From: Ctenosaura bakeri
Taxonomy: Eukaryota; Chordata; Lepidosauria; Squamata; Iguanidae
DNA length: 64,000 nucleotides
Assembly: GCA_948474755.1 (NCBI GenBank)
Contig: CAOLHI010000956.1
Location: 434,001 to 498,000 of the forward strand
Direction of reading: 5' to 3'
This document shows, one piece after another, positions 51,001 through 54,439 of this stretch (position 1 is its first letter; every line of letters starts with the position of its first letter). Made by a program: the position numbers and the translations under genes. The notes beneath the pieces are model-generated. The model searched no databases. It saw nothing but the letters and a program-made list of their open reading frames with translations, and was not told where the DNA came from.

Positions 51001-53506
51001 TTCTCTTTTTTTTATAATAATTTTTTATTAATTATATAACTGAAAAACAGAAGCAAAAAATTAAACACCATGTGTTATACATAATAGTGAAAAAAATATT
51101 TTTTTTCCTTTAAACAACATAAACTTACATTATTTTTTTCTTTTTTACACTTGAAATCATAACCTTATTCAGCTTATTCCATATCATACAGCTTATACAT
51201 TTTTGTTACCTATCTTTAATTCTTATTTTCATTATATTCACTTGTTTCTTACTTGCTGATCTGTTGCAACTGCTTCAGCTGGCTGCAGCAATTGAAGTTG
51301 CTTGTAACATGGCAGTGGCTGTAGGGACCCACATTTAGAGCAAGCAATTTGCTAAGGTTCAGATACTGGGTTTTTTTTTTTTTTTTTGGAAGTTTGAGGA
51401 ACATATTACCAGTACAGCAGAATCCTTCTCCTCATACCATGGCATCTGTATGAACATTTCTTTTTTTTCTGCCATCCCTTGGTTTGTATTTGTGGATACA
51501 TTTTGAACTTCAGTATTCCAAATGAATTAATAAGCCATTTTGTAATGTGATGCTAACAGTGCCCTGTTATAATTAAAATGAAATGTTCTTTCTTATGAAT
51601 GAATGAATAATAATACATTGTATTGTCTCTTTGACTGGCTCTGGAACTTATTAATTAATTAATAATTATTAATTAAATATTTAAATTAATTTAATCATTA
51701 TTATTATTGTGTCTTTACATTTAGTCTATTGAAGAAAAGCTTGCTTTAGCTCAAGAGGAGTTGGTTTCAAACAGAAATCAAATTAGTAATCACAATCAGT
51801 TGATAAAAGAACTTAAGACTGTAAGAGCTACACTGGAACAGGATGTATCTAAAAAAGAACAGCAGCTGAAAGAGCAAGAGAAGCTATTACAGGAAATTCA
51901 GAAAGACAAGGTAACTAATTATCATTTGTCTTTTTTCGCCTTGCTGTTTTGAAATAGGGTTCTAGTGGTTGCTGTCTCTTTCACTATTTCATTGAATATA
52001 TAGCCCTCCCTCCATATTCACGGATTTGACCTTTGTGAATTTGATTCTTTGCCAGGCATGTGCATGCCTTTCCCCTATTCTCCCCCTCCTGTTCCCTTGC
52101 CTTTTGCCTGGGCACGTTCCTTCTCTGTGCCCGGGCAAAAGACAAGGGAATGGGACGGGAGGGCACCATGTGTGGAGAAGGAAAACATATGCACCTCCTG
52201 CCCATTCCCTTGCCTTTTGAGAATGCACGCCAAACCTTCATGAAAGTGGAGGGGACACCGTATTGTAAATATATATTGCCAGCTGTAGATATGTGCAAAT
52301 GTAATAAGAGCACTAGGAAGCATGTTTTGAGAGGGAATTGGTGACCTATTTCCTTTACGAGCTTATTGGGTATGCTGCTTCATTGCTCTGATTTAGCTCC
52401 TCCTGCCAGCTGGAGTGGTTAAAACAGAAAGACTGGGTCTGTGGTGTGTTTAGCATTATGTACAAACCAATATTCCTATCTTGATGCTATCCTAGCTACC
52501 TGACACTTCACCCCTGCAAGAAAACCTATGTCAATTTTTGAGTGAAAAGTGAAACTAGAAGTAACATTACATCACTGCCAGTCACACTAGAAGCAACACT
52601 ATGGCTCATGAGGGATGGGGTGGAAGAATAGCTCCTGCCTGTCATAAAACTGCCTACTTCTGGCCAGGACCAGGAGTCCTGGTTGAGCAAAACAAACCAC
52701 AGATAAAGGCTTTCTGGTTGGGTTAGATTCCTGCTGACAAGAAGAGTCAAGTGGGATCAATTAAGCACACTTACTCATCACTATAAGCCACAGTGGTAAG
52801 CATTTCTGGTTTATGTGATATGCAAATTGACAGTGTGCCACACAAACCAAGTTTGTATCAAATTAGAAATTTTATTAGACATTTGAATCTATAAGTCAAT
52901 GAAAAGGTAGCTAAGTTAATCCAAAGTGCAGAACATATCATGATGTTTGTAAGAACTGGTCCAGAATCTACTTTGTAAGAGTTAAATAGTAAGAAATGAC
53001 TTTGGGATCTATTGGTATAGACATACTGTTCGACTTTGGAACTTACTTCTGAGTAAATATGTATCTTTTCCTCTGTTTGACTTATTTGTAGTTCTTTGGT
53101 TCACATGGTGACTTTTTTGTGGGATATATTAGTTGCAACTCCATAGTTGTGACTGCTTCACAAGCTGTCAGTCCATTCCCAGGCATAATTCAGAGCTGGT
53201 TTTGACCTGTTAAGCCCTACGTGGCTTACTCCTTTTGGAATACTACTCACATGAGAAAGAAATACATTATAGAGCAATTCAAATAGAAATGTTTACCCTG
53301 CAAAAGGAAACAGCTTTTGTATATCTACTGGAAGGCAATCTCTTAAGCATAATGTTGGCTTTTTCTGTTTCAAGGATTTAAAAGAAAAAGACTTGGCTAA
53401 TGAAAAATCCAAAACAACAGAACTCCAGAAGATAAACAACCACCAGGAAAAAGAAAATTCCAAATTGAAAGAAGAAGCTAAAATATGCAAACAAGAGTTT
53501 GAGAAG
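2547..53506 (+). CDS. EEA1: EEA1, early endosome antigen 1 (22 internal exons, both ends outside window)
   Basis: EEA1 is the Rab5 effector that tethers early endosomes before SNARE-mediated fusion. It is a homodimeric coiled-coil rod with an N-terminal C2H2 zinc finger that binds Rab5 and a C-terminal Rab5/calmodulin-binding region plus FYVE domain that binds PI3P (family knowledge). Here I see 22 exons that translate, in order and without a stop, into 1115 codons closely resembling vertebrate EEA1. The first exon has the zinc finger (CPLC ... HYEAVH). The rest is Glu/Lys/Gln-rich heptad coiled coil with landmark strings such as FNIKQMKDLFEQKAAQLATE and LEQVLRQIGDKDQKIQNLEA. All junctions are AG/GT and phases agree across every intron. 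The mammalian protein is about 1,410 residues, so roughly 40 N-terminal and 250 C-terminal residues, including FYVE, are outside the window. Introns and intact frame rule out a processed pseudogene. Confidence 0.97.
2669..4450 (+). other. EEA1 intron after exon 1
   Basis: AT-rich intron. It contains one SINE (2780-3012) and T-rich runs near 3205-3280. Nothing else recognised. Confidence 0.8.
2780..3012 (+). mobile_element. tRNA-derived CORE/MIR-like SINE (squamate type)
   Basis: It starts agagccaatgtggtttagtg (degenerate tRNA-like A box), has a GTTTGAGTCCC B-box-like segment, the core ctgggtgatattgggcaagtcac, and the tail gcacacaacagcagcaa. The same family recurs at 16040 and 48881. It is a diverged copy. 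Confidence 0.8.
4451..4505 (+). CDS. EEA1: EEA1 in-window exon 2
   Basis: 55 nt between gttcag and gttgga. It completes the Arg codon and encodes DDITLLRQEVQDLQASLK, the start of the coiled coil after the zinc finger. Confidence 0.95.
4618..4683 (+). CDS. EEA1: EEA1 in-window exon 3
   Basis: 66 nt between tattcag and gtaatt. It encodes EERWYSEELKKELEKIQGQ and three more residues, in phase 0 at both ends. Confidence 0.93.
4684..5698 (+). other. EEA1 intron after exon 3
   Basis: AT-rich, with a pyrimidine-rich stretch at about 5020-5165. No mobile element or gene recognised. Confidence 0.7.
5699..5738 (+). CDS. EEA1: EEA1 in-window exon 4 (40 nt)
   Basis: Small exon after a pyrimidine-rich acceptor ending tttttaag, before gtgaca. 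It encodes DNKPDGLTGAAST plus one base. It is too short for ORF detection and was found from the KPDGL string expected between exons 3 and 5. Confidence 0.88.
5880..6612 (-). pseudogene. L3/CR1-like LINE reverse transcriptase fragment (antisense)
   Basis: The complement reads like a CR1-group reverse transcriptase with breaks. In order it shows MKPLGK, then NIQLYISFTSDAKKAVVAL, WMWANRQKLNPDKIDLLL, and further on LDYCNVLYVGLP. The Y-A-D-D region is degenerate. The + strand frame at 6256-6498 is its shadow. It fills most of the intron between exons 4 and 5. A second fragment of the same LINE type is at 31450-32090. Confidence 0.75.
6846..6959 (+). CDS. EEA1: EEA1 in-window exon 5
   Basis: 114 nt between tttttag and gtaagt. 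It encodes ELESLEQQLEESQVEKFNIK and on to LATEIV. It is phase 1 at both ends. Confidence 0.96.
7048..7169 (+). CDS. EEA1: EEA1 in-window exon 6
   Basis: 122 nt between tattcag and gtaggc. It encodes DLKAKYDEERSLREAAEHRV and ends KTEL. The intron before it is only 88 nt (6960-7047). Confidence 0.95.
7170..7821 (+). other. EEA1 intron after exon 6
   Basis: No repeat, RNA gene or ORF of interest recognised. Confidence 0.7.
7822..7977 (+). CDS. EEA1: EEA1 in-window exon 7
   Basis: 156 nt between tgtaaag and gtattg. It encodes LQRPGVEDVAVLKKELVQVQ and on to AECTTSQ, phase 0 at both ends. Confidence 0.96.
9665..9765. repeat. Short dispersed palindromic repeat (MITE-like)
   Basis: A cagtcctgcactcagaagta segment is followed by a partially complementary cagggaagtat, and the segment is bounded by gtaacctgcagt and tgattgcaggttac. 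A similar segment (tcctggaagtgaatcctacc) occurs at 25095-25180. This looks like a small non-autonomous DNA repeat. The family name is not certain. Confidence 0.4.
9985..10180 (+). repeat. Dispersed reptilian repeat, class uncertain
   Basis: It contains agtgaccctatgaatgcgaa, ccaagtcactctgttatcaa and ggcctgtggcttccttgatg, phrases I recognise as a widely dispersed interspersed repeat in reptile genomes. The exact family is not assigned. The overlapping 63-codon ORF is not a gene. Confidence 0.35.
10727..10762. repeat. GGCT tandem repeat with hairpin
   Basis: Four GGCT units followed by gcctgtatggcagccagcc. The last GGCTGGCTGCC pairs with GGCAGCCAGCC around a 5-base loop. Confidence 0.6.
11039..11827. 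mobile_element. Non-autonomous foldback DNA element with TA target duplication
   Basis: It starts CAGTGGCCCC and ends GGAGGACTG, and each end is flanked by TA. Both outer ends share a motif around gaaagtcaaa / ttgaccttc. The interior alternates ccttttgcctgggc with its complement gcccaggcaaaagg several times, with G-rich spacers (gggaggggg). A shorter relative is at 52001-52253. It encodes no protein, and the long ORFs on both strands here come from the low-complexity interior. TA duplication suggests a Tc1/mariner-type mobiliser, but this is inferred. Confidence 0.6.
11915..12031 (+). CDS. EEA1: EEA1 in-window exon 8
   Basis: 117 nt between tttaaag and gtaaga. It encodes ATIKQLRAELAKGPQEVAVY and ends LTQKNQ. 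Confidence 0.96.
12032..13117 (+). other. EEA1 intron after exon 8
   Basis: No feature recognised. Confidence 0.7.
13118..13456 (+). CDS. EEA1: EEA1 in-window exon 9 (largest)
   Basis: 339 nt (113 codons) between cttacag and gtaaga. It carries the conserved strings KKNLQATLNQKDLDCQQLQA and KLKEELSEAETKYQHLKAEF and ends LQNELNQ. Confidence 0.97.
13457..16039 (+). other. EEA1 intron after exon 9, left part
   Basis: 2.6 kb of AT-rich sequence before the SINE/DIRS nest. Several ORFs of 60-117 codons have no gene-like features. Nothing recognised. Confidence 0.65.
16040..16141 (+). mobile_element. SINE, left half (split by a DIRS insertion)
   Basis: It begins agagccagcatgttgtagca, matching the head of the 2780 and 48881 SINEs, and stops at cgactttgggc in the middle of the core motif. 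The missing half resumes at 18267. Confidence 0.75.
16325..16812 (+). pseudogene. DIRS 1 RNase H end and methyltransferase-like remnant
   Basis: In the frame ending at 16812 the remnant reads through a QADYLSR-like RNase H end, VDLFATGENAK, a YAFPP motif and VVLVAPHWPRRPWFP. These match the same motifs in the RT/RNase H/methyltransferase frame of the larger DIRS copies. There is at least one internal stop or frame break, and the upstream RT is deleted. It overlaps the recombinase frame, as is usual for DIRS elements. Confidence 0.7.
16770..17780 (+). CDS. DIRS 1 tyrosine recombinase (intact frame)
   Basis: This is the enzyme DIRS elements use instead of an integrase, thought to recombine a circular DNA copy into the target. 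I chose the ATG at 16770 (MAESGCMAIERQ). The frame is open further upstream to 16182, but that part overlaps the deleted RT/RNase H frame. At about 336 residues it has a SAM-like N-terminal core-binding region (TWKTFHKWCE ... LQFLQDGLEKG). The catalytic signatures are the first Arg in TSARCVSELAAL (near residue 164), HSTR (near 294) and the nucleophile region FIKYYKLDE at the very C-terminus. No stop or frameshift is visible, although its companion genes are lost. Confidence 0.85.
   Translation: MAESGCMAIERQFLTQHGYAESVVKTISGSRGETTQKIYDRTWKTFHKWCEGNNIPLPDVEVPQILQFLQDGLEKGFHPNTLKRQVAALSAILSEDGDSYTKHPHIRWFLRGATLSSFPTVHRFPSWDLNLVLNALTGLPFEPLKESSLRLLSFKTAFLLAITSARCVSELAALSINEHLCKFEQDKLTLKFDPSFLPKCLPSASHQQTIHLPTFCLKPVHLLEKKWHTLDVRRAVKAYIKRTTEFHHSDAVLLSFQPKTLGQRASKAVIAAWIKTCIFICYDYVKQPRPENVWPHSTRSMATTVAYNSSCSLEDVCSAAGWKEATTFIKYYKLDE
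17864..17965. repeat. DIRS 1 internal complementary region
   Basis: The left half (ggtggattgatcctcctgtc) is complementary to the left terminus near 16155-16180. The right half (gaagagttggtacttatgtg and catctgggatgacagg-like bases) is complementary to the right terminus near 18205-18262. The halves meet at 17901-17905 (agaat). This matches the circle-junction template of DIRS replication models. Confidence 0.8.
17976..18060. repeat. (TA)n-(GT)n-(TA)n microsatellite
   Basis: A TA run, then tgtgtgtgtgtg, then a TA run of about 40 bases inside the DIRS 1 3' region. Several ORFs encoding IYIYIY are artefacts of it. Confidence 0.95.
18267..18409 (+). mobile_element. SINE, right half
   Basis: It resumes with ccctcagccccagaagaagg, then aaaccctctctgaagaaatc, and a diverged tail (ggcaactgacaaaaaca). 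This completes the SINE begun at 16040. Confidence 0.7.
18733..18882 (+). CDS. EEA1: EEA1 in-window exon 10
   Basis: 150 nt between cctctcag and gtagga. It encodes LHNKLLETERQLGEAHGRLK and ends KLSRAEEE. It follows the 5.3-kb intron that holds the first DIRS element. Confidence 0.96.
19050..20155 (+). pseudogene. CR1 LINE 3' portion with reverse transcriptase fragment
   Basis: From about 19180 the + strand encodes CR1 reverse transcriptase C-terminal motifs: GPVIFNIFISGL, a degenerate ADD site (FIGDRKLG), FSREKCKILYLD, EKDLGITVDHNLNMSQQ. It then decays and reaches the typical CR1 3' end (gttggacttgatggccc ... ctatgattctatt) at 20155. It is 5'-truncated, inactive, and inserted in the sense orientation of EEA1. 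Confidence 0.85.
20156..21038 (+). other. EEA1 intron after exon 10, right part
   Basis: AT-rich. Nothing recognised. Confidence 0.7.
21039..21158 (+). CDS. EEA1: EEA1 in-window exon 11
   Basis: 120 nt between tttctaag and gttaga. It encodes LKEKAANATELQHQLDKMKQ and ends AKLREAQ. The continuous frame runs upstream without an ATG, so it was located by homology. Confidence 0.95.
21159..21919 (+). other. EEA1 intron after exon 11
   Basis: Nothing recognised. Confidence 0.7.
21920..22123 (+). CDS. EEA1: EEA1 in-window exon 12
   Basis: 204 nt between cccccaag and gtaaga. It encodes NDLEQVLRQIGDKDQKIQNL and ends NHTLQEQ. This is one of the most strongly conserved stretches compared with my memory of the mammalian protein. 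Confidence 0.97.
23015..23637 (-). mobile_element. Probable solo LTR (Ty3/gypsy-like), minus orientation
   Basis: Read on the minus strand it starts tgtcacgaaccc and runs about 620 bp to an AATAAAG polyadenylation-like signal followed by a short T-rich end and ...gcA. Flanking 5-mers are ggaaa and ggata, an imperfect target duplication. No internal coding region adjoins it, so it would be a solo LTR. The class is inferred from the TG...CA ends and the polyadenylation signal only. Confidence 0.5.
25095..25180. repeat. Short dispersed repeat similar to 9665-9765
   Basis: tcctggaagtgaatcctacc, cttcagtgggatta and gccctaggatc match a palindromic short repeat of the type seen at 9665. Confidence 0.4.
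25915..26115 (+). CDS. EEA1: EEA1 in-window exon 13
   Basis: 201 nt between tttgtag and gtaatg. It encodes VTQLTEKLKNQSESHKQALE and ends KVIQLDLQ. Confidence 0.95.
26116..27531 (+). other. EEA1 intron after exon 13
   Basis: AT-rich. It contains small LINE-derived scraps: about 26745-26885 (antisense L3-like 3' region with cacaaggtggtgaacaa) and about 27290-27345 (ggaggatataaattcaatca-like LINE tail). Confidence 0.45.
27532..27645 (+). CDS. EEA1: EEA1 in-window exon 14
   Basis: 114 nt between ttttccag and gtgaga. It encodes VKAKTELLLSAEAAKAAQRA and ends ALQDKQQ. Confidence 0.96.
27646..28195 (+). other. EEA1 intron after exon 14
   Basis: Nothing recognised. Confidence 0.7.
28196..28351 (+). 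CDS. EEA1: EEA1 in-window exon 15
   Basis: 156 nt between ttaatag and gtttgt. It encodes ELNKVSTQLDQVTAKLQDKQ and ends TEELEGQLK. It precedes the longest intron seen (about 12.2 kb). Confidence 0.95.
28497..29064. mobile_element. Non-autonomous DNA transposon with about 27-bp terminal inverted repeats
   Basis: The left end (ctgtatttaccagcatataa, then gatgcac) is complementary to the right end (gtgcgtc, then ttatatgctggtaaatatag). Subterminal segments (ctgtaaaaatgg) are also mirrored. The interior is GC-rich and contains an internal duplicated segment (cctagaaaagacagagaagg and a similar aggcagggaagggg). No coding capacity. The superfamily is not assigned. Confidence 0.75.
29065..31449 (+). 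other. EEA1 intron after exon 15, first unclassified part
   Basis: 2.4 kb with several ORFs below 110 codons and no recognisable motif or repeat. Confidence 0.6.
31450..32090 (-). pseudogene. L3/CR1-like LINE 3' end of ORF2 (antisense)
   Basis: The minus strand frame near 31685-31912 reads FPVAVSRLWTSLPRG and VKAFLFHQAF, the C-terminal signature of CR1-group ORF2 (AVSxLWNSLPxxIR ... KTFLFxxAF). The flanking 31460-31680 is the AT-rich 3' region. It belongs to the same LINE type as 5880-6612 and is 5'-truncated and decayed. Confidence 0.7.
32091..33092 (+). other. EEA1 intron segment left of the DIRS 2 rearrangement
   Basis: AT-rich with A/T runs near 32700-32760. No feature recognised. Confidence 0.6.
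33093..33437. repeat. Inverted duplication of the DIRS 2 right flank
   Basis: 33093-33196 is a direct copy of the first 100 or so bases of the sequence that begins at 39553. 33194-33437 is the full reverse complement of 39553-39797. The two copies meet at tataataacag, where a 3-base AAT overlap can be read. The host flank is therefore present three times around the DIRS insertion, once inverted. Confidence 0.9.
33438..33465. repeat. Inverted copy of the DIRS 2 right terminus at the left end
   Basis: These bases (aagaacaggttgcttacctg and on) are the reverse complement of the last bases of the right terminus at 39520-39552. The related copy at 58522 lacks them, so they are not part of the normal left end. 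Confidence 0.85.
33797..36250 (+). CDS. DIRS 2 gag-like ORF1 with Cys cluster and RS domain
   Basis: I chose the ATG at 33797 (MSALFKKCVSCGRKV), giving about 817 residues. The frame is open back to 33545, but that stretch overlaps the ITR and differs from copy 3 by non-triplet indels, so it behaves as leader. From the N-terminus: three paired Cys motifs (CVSC, CLFC, CSIC) within the first 50 residues, a likely zinc-binding module; a Lys-rich block; a region of about 200 residues dense in RS/SR dipeptides (RSRSRSS, RRSRSPRRQRESRSPRG, RRRRSRSPSDRR); an acidic/Ser region; and a helical C-terminal domain (AYLKKVLDRLQPAMEAVPED, LPFDGEGLF) ending in a basic Ser-rich tail. A structural nucleoprotein role is inferred from position. 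The RS region is the odd part. Confidence 0.85.
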   Translation: MSALFKKCVSCGRKVALNDSHKECLFCLGESHNIRTCSICRDFTPQTLRNRSARLKSYCWEQSLRAIDETSTSKMADKKTTTPSTVSAAAVPSTSSVSGSVPAKTPISALPRIPKLSAAAKSAKGSSTARKAEAPLTETPAKKRPAPDGGKGKEKEKKKKKKEKKRSPAGDVQPPTPPPTQQPSKGRGESVDRSDEEIEDVPQQRPDSPVADPPTLVEERHRPPSRRRSADLQQREPSASPERRSTSFRSRSRSSEHPVASPPPRETREEQPRSSASRYTSASYVARYARESEWRERPASYRSHSPSYRDRYHRGPSRWETFRRSRSPRRQRESRSPRGDEARYRRRRSRSPSDRRSFSRPPSPRYHRAREPSPRYRAISPPPRVTATATRPTESVVTERATTTSACQTTPVTTKKVKSVVSQPKRDAATTTAPAAEKPRKATPVATAKEPESERREDSPTSESYDSSAESEVSEAASQESPLLGFGDPIPDSAPEDVHQFSAMLLRMATTLGLKIADAEPEDDDPAFSVFEEKRPATAPLPLLPRVSRLVKAAWDRPSSAQPIPQRLEHLYRVQKDNAGYLFNHPAPNSVVVESAQTKGSGRQHTTPPDKEGRKLDAYARRFYSTASLQIRLSNTQACLAAYLKKVLDRLQPAMEAVPEDIRQASSVIFNEAISIARQQMASSRHAVEIASRIMAGSIGLRRHAWLRPADIQEDTRRRIEDLPFDGEGLFNSSTDEALDNLVKARLTAKKIGLQPATQARRASTFRPTWRRSSTSSFQRSAQSGQSRPSSGSSARRTIRRRPASSKKSSSETKSRF
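36252..38165 (+). pseudogene. DIRS 2 RT / RNase H / methyltransferase-like ORF2 with one in-frame TGA
   Basis: This is the replication polyprotein. RT domain: KADGTLRPILDLRGVN, SIDLRDAYFHI, LPFGLSTAPRVF and the active site YLDDWLL near codon 212. RNase H: TTDASLYGWGAHC, ELLAV, TDNTTAVCYIN, then HLAGQENTTADALSR. After it comes a segment like phage-type N6-adenine methyltransferases: DLFATRENAKCRR, YAFPPF in the place of the usual NPPY/DPPY motif, and ILVAPYWPRQHWF. DIRS elements are known to carry such a domain. TGA at 37443-37445 replaces a Trp codon present in the copy at 62498. ORF2 has no early ATG. It lies +1 relative to ORF1 and is open back into ORF1, suggesting frameshifting or reinitiation. 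Confidence 0.88.
37310..39178 (+). CDS. DIRS 2 tyrosine recombinase ORF3 (domain from about 38140)
   Basis: This frame stays open for 622 codons. The first 280 or so overlap the RNase H/methyltransferase frame and look compositional (Arg/Pro-rich). The recombinase proper starts near residue 280 (LVAARKESTRRNYQYKWRRF). The core-binding part has LHFLLHLRQQGLAFPSLK. Catalytic signatures are TSARRAGEITAL (Arg, near residue 434), HSTRAVAT (near 563) and FVRHYRLD with the candidate nucleophile Tyr (near 601). A basic tail follows and the stop is at 39176-39178. No lesion is seen. It is related to, but clearly distinct from, the DIRS 1 recombinase at 16770. Confidence 0.88.
   Translation: MVAVATQSHVRDAFPTADTEGDGNDRRLPVWMGCPLRRSQSPRQMNRRRDRPPYQRAGAARRLESATGVLPRRSGADGPGSDRQYHRRLLHQQTRRDSLHNPAQHCTRLVGMVHSPAYASRGSSPGRAGEHHGRRPQQGHLIPSRMVSLRRGVQTDSGPLGRTIDRPLRDQGKREVSPILFQSGPRSCLHRGRFPVSVDRGTPLRVPAVPAARPDDIEDPRRPSRRDPGSPVLAEATLVRTPATSRTRRPAPVATDTGPALPLRRPSPPSGPATPGPPCLEDIALDDPVLGTVLVAARKESTRRNYQYKWRRFLTFANERSEPVSPAGLSTVLHFLLHLRQQGLAFPSLKVYLSAIVAYQPPRSAASAFFRNDTVKRFLKGLHHLYPPVSPPLPPWSLSLVLSQLTKPPFEPMATSDDRLLTMITAFLVAVTSARRAGEITALRSDEPFTVFHRDKVVLRPDISFLPKVVSSFHLNQDIILPAFFPNPTTPLERSLHSLDVRRAVAFYMDRTASFRQTPHLFVCYGRRRKGLKVSTQRFSKWVVRTIQLAYELARKPPPVLLRAHSTRAVATSAALLRGVDLHELCRVATWSQPSTFVRHYRLDCRSRRDARFGREVLASVL
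39216..39310. repeat. DIRS 2 internal complementary region
   Basis: The left half (ctagtgtatgaaggcacaga, then gaccacg) is the complement of the left terminus (cgtggtctctgtgccttcat). The right half (ggttgcttacctgtaactgt, then ggttcttcgagtgg) is the complement of the right terminus. They join around 39252-39256 (gaaca). Confidence 0.9.
39553..40521 (+). other. EEA1 intron right of DIRS 2
   Basis: 39553-39797 is the right copy of the triplicated flank. The rest to exon 16 has a short CA repeat near 39834-39846 and nothing else recognised. Confidence 0.75.
40522..40661 (+). CDS. EEA1: EEA1 in-window exon 16
   Basis: 140 nt between tgttacag and gtatgc. It encodes KLEADVIEITGSKEKVLQEL and ends ending with SERE plus two bases of an Ile codon. 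It resumes the frame after the DIRS-bearing intron. Confidence 0.94.
40662..41034 (+). other. EEA1 intron after exon 16
   Basis: AT-rich, with a TGTGTATATA stretch near 40995-41020. Nothing else. Confidence 0.7.
41035..41365 (+). CDS. EEA1: EEA1 in-window exon 17
   Basis: 331 nt between tatacag and gtgagt. It encodes IVSSIKLDLQKKCDTLKETN and ends KGKAAVAEI. This part of the rod looks more diverged from the mammalian sequence than exons 7-15. Confidence 0.93.
41366..43177 (+). other. EEA1 intron after exon 17, left part
   Basis: Mostly unremarkable. It includes a small direct duplication at about 42433-42490 (ttccaggtgaaattttgatt / ttccaggtaaagttttgatt). Confidence 0.6.
43676..43823 (+). pseudogene. 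Decayed DIRS gag Cys-cluster fragment
   Basis: In one frame it reads EKDGHLHYLLCLREGHNMGA followed by CSHCQAFTPQ, then a stop, then LLWENALKA. It lines up with HKECLFCLGESHN, CSICRDFTPQ and YCWEQSLRA in the intact ORF1 at 33797. The Cys-cluster module is therefore an old, conserved feature of this gag family. Confidence 0.7.
44150..44562. mobile_element. GC-rich insertion inside DIRS 4, possible MITE
   Basis: The ends aggcctttccgca and, inverted, gaccatttccaca are imperfect inverted repeats flanked by TAA on both sides, as in Harbinger-type insertions. CpG content is higher than in the surrounding relic, suggesting a later arrival. No coding capacity. The assignment is tentative. Confidence 0.35.
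44863..46299 (+). other. EEA1 intron after exon 17, right part
   Basis: No feature recognised. The 104-codon minus-strand ORF at 45031-45345 lacks family features. Confidence 0.6.
46300..46401 (+). CDS. EEA1: EEA1 in-window exon 18
   Basis: 102 nt between gaacacag and gtaatg. It encodes EKSCQEARVQLQLQSESIAK and ends SLEKQEG. Confidence 0.93.
46402..46793 (+). other. EEA1 intron after exon 18
   Basis: Nothing recognised. Confidence 0.7.
46794..46988 (+). CDS. EEA1: EEA1 in-window exon 19
   Basis: 195 nt between aatgtag and gtaata. It encodes ISKQLATELDSARAQVLQIQ and ends ELKTALLEK. Confidence 0.94.
46989..48296 (+). other. EEA1 intron after exon 19
   Basis: It contains a hairpin at 47081-47116 and otherwise nothing recognised. 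Confidence 0.65.
47081..47116. repeat. Perfect short hairpin
   Basis: ctgctaatacaaaa pairs with ttttgtattagcag (14 bp) around a loop of about 7 bases. Confidence 0.8.
48297..48479 (+). CDS. EEA1: EEA1 in-window exon 20
   Basis: 183 nt between gtgttag and gtaaat. It encodes AELENKLQQQITLSAQELTA and ends KESELLATRQDLK. Confidence 0.95.
48881..49066 (+). mobile_element. tRNA-derived CORE/MIR-like SINE
   Basis: Head agagccagcattgtgtagtg, core ctgggtgaccttggacacat, tail ccataagtcggtaagacaca and acaacaacatc. It has an internal deletion relative to the 2780 copy. Same orientation as EEA1. Confidence 0.8.
51001..51245 (-). mobile_element. Possible L1 3' UTR fragment (antisense)
   Basis: Read on the minus strand it is A/T-rich non-coding sequence ending aataaaaaattattataaaa plus an A-run, as expected for a 5'-truncated L1 3' end with polyadenylation signal. 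No ORF2 sequence is left to prove it. Confidence 0.4.
51725..51910 (+). CDS. EEA1: EEA1 in-window exon 21
   Basis: 186 nt between catttag and gtaact. It encodes SIEEKLALAQEELVSNRNQI and ends LLQEIQKDK. Confidence 0.95.
51911..53374 (+). other. EEA1 intron after exon 21
   Basis: It contains the short foldback element at 52001-52253. The rest shows no recognised feature. Confidence 0.65.
52001..52253. mobile_element. Short copy of the foldback DNA element
   Basis: agccctccctccatattcac plus ggatttgacctttgtgaattt at the left corresponds to the inverted right end of the 11039-11827 element. The right end (tgaaagtggaggggacaccg) corresponds to its inverted left end. Inside are one cttgccttttgcctgggca and one complementary gcccgggcaaaagacaaggg. 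Confidence 0.6.
53375..53506 (+). CDS. EEA1: EEA1 in-window exon 22 (last one visible)
   Basis: 132 nt between tttcaag and gtgaga. It encodes DLKEKDLANEKSKTTELQKI and ends CKQEFEK. No further EEA1 exon is seen in the remaining 10.5 kb. The rest of the rod and the FYVE domain must lie downstream. Confidence 0.93.
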
Positions 53507-54315
53507 GTGAGACACAGGAGTCCCTGGCAGTTAAGAATGTGTATTTACATAAAACTTTGGAAAAAAGTTATCATATGTTCTTCCACAGTTTTGGGTTTCT
53601 TTTTCTCCTTCCTTGTTTGAGTCATTTAATTGTGTTGTTGTATCATTTTTAAGCTGTTAGGAAGGTTGCATTCTATTTGTTAATTAATTAAGGTTTCCAG
53701 GTTATGAACAGAATTGTCTTGTGGGCAACATATAGTCAATATGTTTTTTTGTGTGTGGACATGATAAAGTGTAGTTTATTGTGATAGGTATGAGCCCTAG
53801 GTGAGCTTTTGTGCTTTTGCTGTCTTCGCTTCCAGTTTAGCCATGAGGAGATTGAAAACTTTAATTTGAAGCTAGCTTTTTGCATTAGACCATAGTTAGG
53901 ATTTACCATGGCTTGCTGAGTTTGAACATAATGATAAGCTGTAGTTAGTCAAAAACAGAAACAAAAGCTTTTGCAGAGAAAGGAGAGTATTCCTCTTATA
54001 CCATTTTTTCTCCTGATGCAAAATTAATTAGCTGTAGAGTAATGCAACGTCATCTTTAATTCATCATCCTGAGAGGCTGGGTTCTTGCAGCTAGGGAAAA
54101 TAGAAATAGCACTGGAGAAACAGCAGCAGAGAAAGGAAAAGAAGTTTGGCTGCAGACAGCAATGAAATATGTTTTGGGATTTCCTGTAGAAGATATTTTT
54201 CAAAAAATTGCCATGTTAAGACACTTGCAGCATAAAAAGGAGGAAGAGAGGGCGAGAAAAAAAGAAATGTAGCACCACCACCCCTGGGTGGCAATGTTTT
54301 TGGGGAGCCCCGGCC
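53507..54315 (+). other. EEA1 intron after exon 22, left part
   Basis: Nothing recognised before the minisatellite and Penelope remnant. Confidence 0.65.
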
Positions 54316-54418
54316 TGTAGCCACGCCCCCACATGCCCTGGCCACGCCCCCATGCCCTGGTGACTCCCCCATGCACTGTAGCCATGCCCCTCCCGCCATA
54401 GCCACACACCCCCACACT
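54316..54418. repeat. C-rich minisatellite (about 20-bp units, about five copies)
   Basis: Units begin gccacgccccc or gccatgcccc followed by atgccctg-like bases, repeated with divergence. The minus-strand ORFs (GVWLWREGHGY) are its translation and not genes. Confidence 0.75.
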
Positions 54419-54439
54419 CCAAGCTCTGCCATTGGCACG

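Larger units (their letters stand above)
48480..51724 (+). other. EEA1 intron after exon 20
   Basis: 3.2 kb. It contains a SINE (48881-49066), a possible L1 3' end (51001-51245) and T-runs near 48615 and 51371. The rest is unclassified. Confidence 0.65.

Noticed and set aside
2547..53506. EEA1 as a processed pseudogene or duplicated fragment
   Set aside because: Canonical introns at every junction, consistent phases and no stop in 1115 codons.
54091..54438. 115-codon minus-strand ORF rich in Gly/Trp
   Set aside because: Translation of the C-rich minisatellite.
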